Assembly: GCF_037975245.1 (NCBI RefSeq)
Contig: NC_092564.1
Span: 14,821,984-14,885,983 of the forward strand
From: Apostichopus japonicus
Lineage: Eukaryota > Echinodermata > Holothuroidea > Aspidochirotida > Stichopodidae
Length of the DNA stretch: 64,000 bases
Direction of reading: 5' to 3'
The notes beneath the pieces are model-generated. The model saw nothing but the letters and a program-made list of their open reading frames with translations, had not been told where the DNA came from and did not search any database. This document shows positions 46,965 to 57,401 of this stretch, piece by piece. Within the stretch, counting starts at the first letter, position 1, and each line of letters opens with the position of its first letter. The translations under genes were made by a program, and so were the position numbers.

Positions 46965-46968
<4 letters not shown>

Positions 46969-47007
<39 letters not shown>
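46969..47007. repeat. (TA)n microsatellite
   Basis: 39 bp of perfect TA directly upstream of a tRNA-like SINE head. Confidence 0.95.
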
Positions 47008-47009
<2 letters not shown>

Positions 47010-47085
47010 AGCCCTTAGCTTGATAGTACAGTTGGTAGAGAGCAGGGTGTTCAGGTAGTCATCGGTTTGAATTTCGTTGTAGTCA
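47010..47085 (+). mobile_element. tRNA-like SINE fragment
   Basis: A-box-like TAGTACAGTTGGTAGAG (from 47025) and B-box-like GGTTTGAATTTC (from 47064) have the spacing of an RNA polymerase III internal promoter. No cloverleaf-complete tRNA can be drawn, so a tRNA-derived SINE remnant is more likely than a tRNA gene. It differs from the SINE at 13976. Confidence 0.45.
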
Positions 47086-47163
47086 TAAACGTCTTTGCTC
47101 TTTTCAATTGTCATAATTTCTCAGTCAGTTTTCGGTTGTTCATTTGCTTACTTTAGTACTCAC

Positions 47164-47282
47164 CGTTGGACAAAACCGGCTTTACCATCGATTGCAAAGT
47201 TATTAACCTTTTCGTTGGGTGCAACTTCAACGAAATGTACAGAAAGACCTTTAGTACACGGAGTGGTTTTTATTACAAGACA
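47164..47282 (-). CDS. Candidate exon of a minus-strand gene, function unknown
   Basis: On the minus strand a frame runs through KTTPCTKGLSVHFVEVAP and NEKVNNFAIDGKAGFVQ to a strong donor, 'gtccaacg' followed by 'gtgagtact' at 47163, ending in phase 2. Residue composition is protein-like (balanced charged, polar and hydrophobic residues; GC above its flanks). The 3' splice site at its start was not found: the sequence further upstream on this strand is A-rich, so the left limit is arbitrary and the exon may start near 47230 ('gtactaaag') or further out. No domain recognised. The antisense 87-codon frame is taken as its shadow. Confidence 0.35.
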
Positions 47283-50200
47283 TACAGGCCATAAATGCCT
47301 ATTTCGCCTCCCATATCATACACGTATGCATAGAAACAGCATGCGTCAAGTATCATAACTTTTTTTTTTTAATATTGCTTTTCTTTTATTCACAGGACGA
47401 ACGGCACATGTCCATTAGGTAACTGAGCGTACACATCTTTAACACCTACAAATGCATTTAAAGAATTGAATTAAACCAAATGACGTGGGAACGACGTAGA
47501 CATTCAGATTAACTTTCGTTTGAGTTTGTCGAAACTATCTGAGCTATATGGAAATTTCAGAACCTGATGAATTTGTAAGAGGATCATTGGTGAAGTTGGG
47601 GGAATTAATACCCAAACCATCTTTCCCCAGTGTGGCGCTCTTGGACGGAATATTCATAGTTTTACCGAATAAGAAAAGAAAATGAAAACATGCAATCTTG
47701 GATTGTGTCTCTCTGATTACACGTTGAATAACAGTTAATGAACCAAACTACTTCTTTTTCTCGTTTCCTTTTGTTATTATCTTTCCTTTCTTATCCTGTA
47801 GTCTAGGGTGAAATCCAGGGCAAGTGATCACGGGAAGTAACAAAATGAGCATGCCTCATTTGACGACTTCAAGGTCGTTAAAAATGCAAGAAAATGTTGC
47901 ACTTCAGACAGAGCAAATAACAAATTTGTCTTTTCTGCCTGTAAAGTACACCATTAACGACAGAACTATTCGGACATGACTCGACGGACATGAAGTGATA
48001 TTACCACAGGTGCTTAGATGCACAACTTTGGAAACGTTACTTCTCAAACGCCTCCTTTTCCCTATCCACAATGCTGCACGATATGGTGTAGGGCATGTAA
48101 TTCTATATACGAATATGTGTTAGTCAAGGTGCATATCTACCTCTAAGATATACACTTGTCCGCGAAAGATCAAATTGATGTAAAAAGACGACGTCCTTTA
48201 ACTTCATTCGTAACATACATACGCAGCATTCCTAACTGTTTCTTGACGTAAGCTTTCGCCGGCAGCTCGTATACAGACACCCAAGACATGCCGTTTTCTC
48301 ATCCCCATATATTTACAATTCTCATATTGATTTTGAAGTAATCATGAACACTAGTCACGTAGCGGTGCTATAGCATTTGATCTGATAACCCTCAGTTGTC
48401 AAACTCAGCCGATATTATAGTTAAGTACAGCCCTTGCTGATTTGAAATTTAAAGATAGAAATGTCAATTGGCAAACATCATAGGAATACCTTAAAAACGT
48501 TGTCTTCGCTACATTTTCTCAAGGGGAATCTTTCTTTTACTGGCAGAGAGTAAAAAGACTTGGCATATTGTCCTTGAGCGTGTCTCGCTCATGCGGATAT
48601 ATTAAGGTTGTCTTGTACTTTAGTTTTTGTTAACTATATAGAGAGCAGACAACCGGGTAGAACGTAGTTTTACAATGTGTGCGGCTGAATATACATGATC
48701 GTGTGATGTCAGCCCACAATACATATTCCCCTCTTTAAAATTACACGTTCTTTTTACACATAGTTATTGTGTAGTGCGGCATGTCAACGGGGAAGGGGTG
48801 GGGTGGTGAAAGTGATAGAAAAGTGCGTTTTCGATTTCATTGGGAAAATGAACTTTTTTTTTTTATTTGTAACTCCCACGGTTTCTGTTGGATTCGCGTG
48901 AAGCTCATGATTGAGCCTGTTGTATAAACAACATTAATACTTAATTCAACCCTATAACAAATTATTTACAACGTCGTTTTCTAACATCGAACGTGTTTTA
49001 CTAACAAAATACATGACATAAAACAGGTTATTCAATCAAAGAATACTTGATTGATGGCGAGGTTTTTTTTCTTTGTCATTATCGCGCAAAATCACGAACT
49101 GTGAATTAATTGGAGGAAATCGTATTTGATTTCACTCACATAATTATACAGGCCATTGCTTTGTTCAAACGTTACAACCGCACCGTGACATGCGATGAAA
49201 TAAATAAGCTTACAAAGAGTGAGACGGGGCTTTCCTCTTTGTAGGGAGTGGGAGGGGGTGGGGGTGGGGGGTTGAAAAATATGTCGAGAAGTTCATACGA
49301 GCTGATTGTAATATATCTCTCGCTCTCTACTCCCCTCAAAAAAAAAAAAAAAAAGAGGGGAGAGGGCAACGGAGAAAGGAAAAATGTTCGCTTCTCGTAA
49401 AACATTAAAAAATAAACACACCCGTCTAGTTAGCACACTTTAATTGTGTTGAGGGGTGTTGTCTTTGTTACAAAAAGAAGAACCAATGAACGTAAGCAAT
49501 GCTTCCCAGAACAAACTTAAAATATAACTGGATGAATTTACGATATGAAAATGAACAGTTGTAACATATATCAAATGGAAATATGAGCAGATGTTACGTC
49601 CACTTCCTGCCCGTGACTTATAGCCTACACATTCCCAAAATAAATTTCTCACGACGCCTCTGATAAAACAAAGAATTGACTAAAGGAAAGAACGAAATGT
49701 TTGAATCTAAGTCTTCGCTCTTTTAGCTGAATAGAGGTGGCTAGCATATATGAAACCATCGGCTTAATTAAAACTTGGGTTTTATACCGACGAACCGTAA
49801 AAACGAATGATACAGAGCAGATGAATTTACCAAATAAGGTGCAATTATTGACATTCGTGTACAATAGGCAGGCAAGCAGGCGGCCAGGCACGTGGGTGAT
49901 TCAAGCTTACACATCCCTCATCCAAGCTAGTGTGTTTTCTTACATATTATCAGATATATTTTGTACTGGTTGGCACGATTAAGGACGTAAGAATTCTGTT
50001 TTTTCGGCGTTGACTTGACAAAGATTAAAATTACAATCTAATCATATGACGTACTTTAAATGTAGACTGCATTGTTCGTTATTATATCACTTTGCGCTAT
50101 ATACCTGCAGATGAACCCTGCACTGTACGGCATATATAGTCCTGATCGATTTTCCGATGTCTATAATTTGTGCATGTTTACTTTCAATCATTCCTGTTCG

Positions 50201-51219
50201 ATCTTATCAAGGGCTTTGTTCGAAAAGTATGTTAAGTTCACGATTTACAAACATGTTTCGGGAAAACATAACCTGAGGTGATTTACATTAAACCTGATGA
50301 CGAATCAATTGTACTATATTTGGATCTAAGAACTATGAACTCACTCAACCACATGGTCGAACTGAAGATGGGGAGACGTAATGGTGATATGCTGCCATGA
50401 AGACATTATAAGGAGAGTAGACTATTTTCCAACTTATAGACTGCAGGATATATATAGGTCTTATAGCATCAACAGCATACACGAAGTTGATGGGAAATCG
50501 ATAAATATACCTAGTGGTTCAATAAAGCTAAAGAATATAATAAAACTTTACTACGGATGAACTAGTTAACAGAAGGATCTTTCAAATAAAACAAGCGATT
50601 TAGAAATCGATGAATATACCTTATGTACAATAAAACTAAAGTATAGCGTTAAATCTTCAAATGAACCTGCTAACAAAATAATGTTGAAATAATTATGTAA
50701 TGCCAATAGATAACAGATTTGAGAAATTGATACATACCCAATGGTTCAATAAAGCAAAAGAATATAATTAAACCTAGCTAAAGATGAAAGTTTTAACAAA
50801 AGCATATTGAGCAATTTAAGTAAGTATACACGTGGATTATACACAATGTAAAGGATAATATAAATATCAAATAAATACGCACAAAAAAATGGGGGGGGGG
50901 GATATTAACGTCACATACATATATATTTCTCAAATTTAGCAAACACGAACCGCAAACCGTAAACTATATTGAAGTATCGTCAACGTGACATAATCTTGAT
51001 CTACCTCAATTAAAGGGGTTGAACAGAATTAACTAAACTATCCTTAATATTACTTTGGTGTATTTTGGAATCGTATTTTCCTTCCGTTAAGACTTTTATA
51101 GCGTTACTCGAACGTGTTTGATCGGGACATATTGTTGTTATCTCAATTATCTCCATAAACTGTATTGTAAATGTCTCGTTACACTGTGTCATTTCATGGA
51201 GTTGCTTCTTTTATCACAG
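47283..51219. other. Unique AT-rich DNA, no supported gene
   Basis: Contents: a G-rich patch at about 49248-49272 and an A run at about 49338-49355, both giving low-complexity frames, and an 11-base G run at 50891-50901. A frame at 50066-50281 contains MNPALYGIYSPDRF, discussed under rejected items. Confidence 0.4.
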
Positions 51220-51423
51220 GAAATGTTAACAGAAACATCTCTGAGAAAAGAGGTGCCTCTTGAAAACTACACTCGGAAGACAAATCTGCTTTCGTACAAC
51301 CAAATAAAAAATCTAACGCAGGTTGATACAGGACAAAGGAAGGTGACGTCACGCGCTGAAGGTATTTATACCAACCTTATAAGTGAGGCGTTACATAGTA
51401 CATTTGACTTCCCAACAATCTAA
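51220..51423 (+). CDS. Candidate terminal exon encoding a polar, possibly cytoplasmic tail
   Basis: A good acceptor ('gttgcttcttttatcacag') is followed in phase 0 by 67 codons and a TAA at 51421-51423. The segment is hydrophilic with many K, R, T, S, N and E, has no hydrophobic segment, and contains LENYTRKTNLLSYNQIKNL and EGIYTNLISEAL. The Y-T-N-L unit fits the pTyr-X-Asn consensus bound by the SH2 domain of GRB2-type adaptors, which would suit a receptor tail, but short motifs of this type arise easily by chance. Upstream exons were not found. No clear AATAAA follows within 700 bp; one is at about 52168. Confidence 0.3.
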   Translation, partial: EMLTETSLRKEVPLENYTRKTNLLSYNQIKNLTQVDTGQRKVTSRAEGIYTNLISEALHSTFDFPTI

Positions 51424-53092
51424 GGGCCAAACAAATGGCATAGCGATTTATTTTCTTTTTCTGTTTAAGCTTACTTTTATGTTTTCGGAAAAGTTATTCT
51501 GTAAACCCAACCAGCATTTCCAGCAGCATTTGATTGTATAAAATGTATGACTTCTCACGGAGGCTTTGAGAGGATCAATCACGCAACTTTTAAGTAAAAT
51601 GAACATTCATCGGTTTATTCCTTATGTTCATTCTATCTCTTGTATTCAACACTATCGCATTGAAAATCCTCATGTAAATCATCTCCGCCGTCTTCGTCTT
51701 TTGTCCAAACTAACAAGTAACCTTATTACCAGCATGTTGCTTCGTGACTCATCTACCTAAGACGGGAAATCTTTTGTTTGTTTCCATGGTAACATAATGG
51801 TGAATTTCGCAAATAATTGTTCAAGTTTTAGCATAGAGTAAGAGAGAGAAAGAGGAGAGAAAGAGAGGTGGAGAGGGAGAGATCAAGACAGTAACATCAT
51901 ATAGATTGGTCTGTATTTCAAGAAACATACGTGTGTCAAGTTAGTTTCTTTATTGAAATGAGAAGCCACTGGCTCCGTTGCCAATTCTTTTTTCAAATCA
52001 AAGTAAAAGGATGTGACGACGATGTTGTGTATCTTTAACCTGAGGTAACAATTATAGGAAACCAATGCTTCGGCGGGGACTTTAAACAATGAGTCATGAA
52101 TAAGGCATTAAAGAAATTGCTGGCAACAATAAGTATTGAAATATCCTAAATGAGAGTACTTTGAAATATAGAAATAAAAAGTGTCTTTTTGTTTAGTATA
52201 TTACTGTGGACAGTTTGCTTAGTGAAACAACACGGAGGTTATGAAACCATAATAATGGATTGGATTTTTTTTTCTCACTTTGTCGTACACTTTACAATAA
52301 TTGGAAAACAAACGCTGAGAAAGTTGCATCATTTTTAGAATAAAACGAAACGGCAGATAATCAGTTTTCAAAAGAAAAGCAAAAAACAAAAAAAACAAAA
52401 AAAAATAGAAAAAAGAATTGACAATTTAAGATACGTTTAAGATTTTTCTGAGTAGGATACATGACAAGTAGACAGACAAATGTATCGTGGTACAAAAAAA
52501 AAAAAAAAAAAGTTGTCATTTTGTCGTTGTCGATAATATATTTAACTGCAGTTAAATAATGCTACAACATCTGACATAAGATCAGAACAGAAGCGTCTGT
52601 CAAGCGGACGCTTCCCAGTTTGCCCGATGAATTCATAAATCTTGCATATTTAGGTAAATAGATACTTTTGTAAATGTATAAAGTGTAATATGTAACTTAA
52701 TCTTTGTCTCTTCTTTTTATCTCGTCCCTTGTGTATCAATATTTTACAACAATGAACCAGAACAATGATAAACCACTTCTATTTCTTCCCATTATTTGCA
52801 CTTTGGATGCAGAATCAGGGGAAACAGGGAATTTTTTTAAAGGTTTTTCCTATGTCATTGTACAATAAACAAACAACAATGCAGTTTGTACTCCAAAGTA
52901 ATTCAACCATTGTATTTCAATTCCTAAATATGTAATCAAGCTGCTTCAAAGTGCCCTCTTAGGTGGTATCATGTAGTGTAAATAGGCTATGTTGTTTGGA
53001 TGTGTGTATTAACCCTTATGAGATCTCCATTCATGGTTGCAAAAGGCTGCTGTGATTTATAGCTGTGCCATTTAACTTCTTTGTTTAAAGTT
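51424..53092. other. Non-coding DNA, purine-rich and poly-A tracts
   Basis: A GA-rich tract at about 51838-51885 and an A run at about 52493-52510. Nothing else supported; the 64-codon frame at 51566-51760 is protein-like in places but unsupported. Confidence 0.4.
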
Positions 53093-53618
53093 CAGGACAA
53101 TTCAAGAATATATATCACTAAACAAGGTCAGAGGTTACCATATATCCCTATAAAACAAGGTCAGAGGTCACCATATATACCTATAAAACAAGGTGAGAGG
53201 TCACCATATATCCCTATAAAACATGGTATTAAAGAGGTTACCATATATCACTTTAGAGCAAGGTAAGAGGTTACAATATATTCATATAAAACAAGGTCAG
53301 AGGACACCATATATCCCTATAAAACAAAGTCAAGGGTTACCATTTATCCCTTTAGAGCAAGGTAAGAGGTTACCATATATTCATATAAAACAAGGTGAGA
53401 GGTTACCATATATTCCTATAAAACAAGGTCAGAGATTACCATACATCCTTATAAAACAAGGTCAGAGGTTACCATATATCCCTAAAACAAGGTGAGTGGT
53501 AACCATATATACCTATAAAACAAGGTCAGAGGTTACCATACATCCCAATAAATCAAGGTCAGAGGTTACCATATATCCTTATAAAACAAGGTCAGAGGTA
53601 ACCATATATCCCTGTAAA
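53093..53618. repeat. 33-bp minisatellite, left part (about 16 units)
   Basis: The unit is acaaggtcagaggttaccat followed by atatccctataaa. Variants include ggtgagagg, ggtaagagg, the 'ctttagagcaagg' form and a few insertions or deletions. Because 33 is a multiple of three, the plus strand shows an 11-residue repeat frame (period KQGQRLPYIPI) at 53223-53495; frame breaks elsewhere in the array show it is not maintained as protein. Confidence 0.97.
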
Positions 53619-53936
53619 CAGGGATGAGACTGAGCCGGGGAAAAAAAATCTGAAATTTTCGATCGCCGTCCTGGCGGAGGGGTTTAAGGGGAGTGGGTGT
53701 CCCCCTCCCCTTTAGAATTTTTTTGTCAGGTAAGGAGGGCTTAGATGCAAAATGGTGGACTCTAGATGGAATCTATCACATAACGTAACTCGCCAAAAAA
53801 GTGTGGAATTTCTGCTTGTATAATTTATCCATTAGCTTTTTTGAACCAAAAAAAGGATTTTTTCTTGCTTTGTGCTACTTGATTCCACCACTGGTCAAAT
53901 TCGGTGTTCCTTCCCTTCACAGTCCAGCATGTTCGG

Positions 53937-53967
<31 letters not shown>

Positions 53968-54067
53968 ATCAAAAAAATAATAAAAAACGCGAATTACGAG
54001 AAAAAACGCGAAAATGAAAAAAAAAAAAATCGGAAATCCGCGTTTCCGCGGAAGAGTCTCATGCCTG
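53619..54067. mobile_element. 449-bp hAT-like element inserted in the 33-bp minisatellite
   Basis: The left end CAGGGATGAGACT and the right end, reverse complement CAGGCATGAGACT, differ at one base. The inserted sequence splits the minisatellite. After it comes 'tataaaac'; before it the array reads 'tgtaaa(c)' instead of the usual 'tataaaac', fitting an 8-bp duplication with one substitution and one lost A. The interior 'gtttaaggggagtgggtgtccccctcccctttagaattttttt' region (about 53680-53730) resembles 33515-33560 of the hAT-like element there. It includes a long A run at about 53938-53961 and no transposase. Confidence 0.8.
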
Positions 54068-54766
54068 TATAAAACACGGTCAGAGGGTACCATATATTCA
54101 TATAAAACAAGGTGAGAGGTTACCATATATTCCTATAAAACAAGGTCATAGATTACCATACATCCCTATAAAACAAGGTCAGAGGTTACCATATATCCCT
54201 ATAAAACAAGGTCAGAGGTTGCCATATATCCCTATAAAACAAAGTCAGAGGTTACCATTTATCCCTTTAGAGCAAGGTAAGAGGTTACCATACATCCCTA
54301 TAAAACACGGTCAGAGGTTACCATATATCCCTAAAACAAGGTGAGTGGTAACCATATATACCTATAAAACAAGGTCAGAGGTTACCATACATCCCAATAA
54401 ATCAAGGTCAGAGGTTACCATATATCCTTATAAAACAAGGTCAGAGGTAACCATATATCCCTATAAAACATGGTCAGAGGGTACCATATATCCCGATAAA
54501 ACAAGGTAAGAGGTAACCATATATCCCTATAAAACATGGTATTAAAGAGGTTACCATATATCCTTATAAAACAAGGTCAGAGGTAACCATATATCCCTAT
54601 AAAACACGGTCAGAGGGTACCATATATCCCTATAAAACAAGGTGAGAGGTAACCATATATCCCTATAAAACAAGGTATTAAAGAGGTTACCATATGTCCC
54701 TATAAAATAAAGTTAGAAGTAACCATATATCCCTATAAAATAAGGTCAGAGGTTACCATATTTCAG
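54068..54766. repeat. 33-bp minisatellite, right part (about 21 units)
   Basis: It continues the array with the same unit. The variant order at 54310-54462 is the same as at 53461-53613 (cctaaaac, gagtggtaacc, catcccaataaatc, atccttat in series), an 849-bp offset, so a multi-unit block was duplicated. In this second block the hAT-like insertion is absent. Confidence 0.95.
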
Positions 54767-55138
54767 TAAACAAGGGTAGGAAGTAGTCTGCGTAAGGATG
54801 GTTGAGGCAGGCAATCGTTGGAAGCAGTACACAAACAAAACAAAAACATAGAGAAATAACAGAGAACGTTGTCCTATAGTTTAATTCTGTTTGTACTCAA
54901 TTTTCGTGAACAAAACATTATGTGATAAAGAATCTAAATGTATCTTACAACACAAATTGAATACTATAGGTGTCACAAATCTAATCAAAACAAGTGTCAG
55001 GGAAAATGTGTTATATCTAATGCAACATAACAAGGTCAGAGTTTAGTTCATCCATAGGATGAAATATCCCAAATTAATAATTAAGAAGGTAAACTACTAT
55101 ATGAATTTATCATGACCTTGGTAAGAATCTCTCCATAT
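54767..55138. other. Non-coding DNA
   Basis: A short stretch between arrays with one more 'aacaaggtcagag' remnant at about 55029; otherwise nothing. Confidence 0.5.
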
Positions 55139-55345
55139 ATTCATTTTGATCATCCAATGACATATGTACATTATGGATTGAGTGATGTTTGTTTATTCAT
55201 CCAATGACATTCGTACATTATGGATTGAGTGATGTTTATTCATTTTGATCATCCAATGACATCCGTACATTATGGATTGAGTGATGTTTATTCATTTTTA
55301 TCATCATCCAATGACATCCTTATATTATGGATTGAGTGTGATGTT
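55139..55345. repeat. 47-55-bp minisatellite, four units
   Basis: 'tccaatgacat' recurs at 55153, 55200, 55252 and 55307, each followed by 'tacattatggattgagtgatg' or a close variant. Confidence 0.93.
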
Positions 55346-55950
55346 TCAAGTATGGGTGAAAAGGGCCAGGCAAGGCACCAGGAAGACCCCATTGTCCACC
55401 ACATCATATATCCTCATAATATATATATAATCCTCATAAAGGAGTCATTTCATTTTTATGAATCCTTTTTAGTTACTTTTAATAACAACTTTGTTGTTTT
55501 TATACTGAAGTCAAGTCATTTCCATTAATATTATTGGCCCAAGTTGAGTTACTGGATAAGGGTTCTTTGTAATACTTTGTGTTTAATTGTTTCCAATTAT
55601 CACAATATTTCATATGCAGAGAGATCAGACTTGGGTCATGACAGTCTCATGATAGTGGGCTTTTATCAATGACAGTAAAACGGTACCTACAGAGGTATCT
55701 ACAGAGGTACCTACCCATACAAAGGTAGATGACATTAGCAAGAACCTGGCCTATTCTTATTAAAAATACCACAAAATTGATAAGAATAATTCAAAATTCA
55801 TTGAAATGAGGTGTTTAAACGATGAATTGAGTTTTACGTCTCTATAAAGTCACATATCAAGCAGCACCAAGCAAATTGCTCACGAAATATTAGGAATATA
55901 TCGTTGTGGTCCTTTTTCTACTATTAAACTGCATTGCAGTTTTGTGCATT
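55346..55950. other. Non-coding DNA
   Basis: Includes 'ggtacctacagaggtatctacagaggtacctac' as a tiny repeat near 55683-55715; no gene supported. Confidence 0.45.
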
Positions 55951-56280
55951 TGTGATATGCAACTGAGAGTGAATTTTGCATATAGTCACCTAACCCCAAA
56001 CATGACTAGTGGGAACCATGAAGAATGTGTTTTACTGGCAATTCTCTACTTCATCTTGAAGTGGCTATTAACACTTTAAATCCTTTAAAAACTGGGAAAA
56101 AATTTGGTACAATTGTGATACACAACTGAGAGTGACTGTTGCATATATGCACCTAACACTGAACATCACAAGTGTGAATTATGAAGATGTTGTTTTTAAC
56201 TGGCAACTGTCTGATTCATCTTGAAGTGGCTATAATTGCTTTAAATCCTTTCAAAACTGGAAAAAAATTTATACCTTAAA
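55951..56280. repeat. 163-bp tandem duplication
   Basis: Copy 1 starts 'tgtgatatgcaactgagagtga' at 55951 and copy 2 'tgtgatacacaactgagagtga' at 56114. Both run through 'catcttgaagtggctat' and end 'aatcctttaaaaactgg' or a variant followed by 'aaaaaattt'. Divergence is scattered, so the duplication is not recent. Confidence 0.93.
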
Positions 56281-57360
56281 TTTTTCAAAACCACATTTGG
56301 AAATCTGGAGAATTTCCTATTCTTTCCCATCACGCCCCCCTCCCCCCTTACTAGTTACTAGTTCTGCAAAAGAAATCTAATGTCTGTTTAATAGGATAAC
56401 TACTAACACAAAATGGATGACACTAAAAAAAAAATAGAATCGTGTGTATATATACTCAGACAAATCATATATATGTTGAACTATTAAACTGAAACATCGT
56501 GATTCATAGCACCTGAGAGATGTAAAACAATTTACACCAAATTACTTCACAAGATAAAATCTCAAATTTAAACTTTTACCTCCTAGATATCTGAAGTTAT
56601 TAAGCATTCAATGATTGACAAAACAGAATATGATATTAATTAGTCCATTCAATTATAGGTTTGATAGTAATTGCACACACCAGATTTGTAAGTAAGTTAA
56701 CATAAATAAAGAAAACAAACAAACTGCAAATCATTAAAAATAATATTTTAATGAGATTCTAAACTTCAATTGGAGACTGTATGGAAGAGGTCTGACCCAT
56801 CTGTTGCACAATTGTGTCAAGCCAGCACAATATTAATGAACCATGTTAGAAATTAAAATTAAAATTTGTAATGGTCTTGCTGCCCCTGTTGTAATGTGCA
56901 TAAGTGACACAAAATTCTGTGTAATTTTAACACCTTTTTTAAAACTTGATTGAGAATCAGATTTTTTTTTTTTAGAACATTAGACACATCATTATCCTTT
57001 AGCTCACTCTTATAAAATGGCTTCTTTTACCTTCAAAATATGTGTCTCATCCTCCTTTGTTCTGTGTGTCAAAGGGACATGGTGAATGATAAATGCCAAT
57101 AAATTGAGCTCCTATTGTAGGAAACGACCCTTATCTACAGATTGCAGCGATGGGCAACTCTTGAAAGGGGGCCCAAGACTATATACATTGTACAACTGTC
57201 CGATACACAATACTCACAGTTTTGTCCATAGTGAAGAGTTATTACCATATAAGTAAAGTCACACATATTTCATGTGATGGTGGACTAAATCGATTGTACA
57301 ACAGATGATACCCTCCCACCTCCCCCCACCACCACCTTTAAACATTTATATATGATATAC

Positions 57361-57401
<41 letters not shown>

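Noticed and set aside
50066-50281. NPALY...SPDRF resembling the NPxxY/helix 8 end of rhodopsin-like receptors
   Set aside because: Only about 14 residues fit, the preceding residues do not form a convincing seventh helix, upstream frame is closed at 50063-50065, and joining to the 51220 exon breaks the phase. Chance is more likely.
53223-53495. 11-residue repeat protein (KQGQRLPYIPI period)
   Set aside because: Produced by a 33-bp minisatellite; the frame is broken by indels elsewhere in the array and by the hAT-like insertion.
53093-54766. CRISPR-like regular repeat array
   Set aside because: Units are directly contiguous with no unique spacers, the repeats are degenerate, and the surrounding DNA is eukaryotic.
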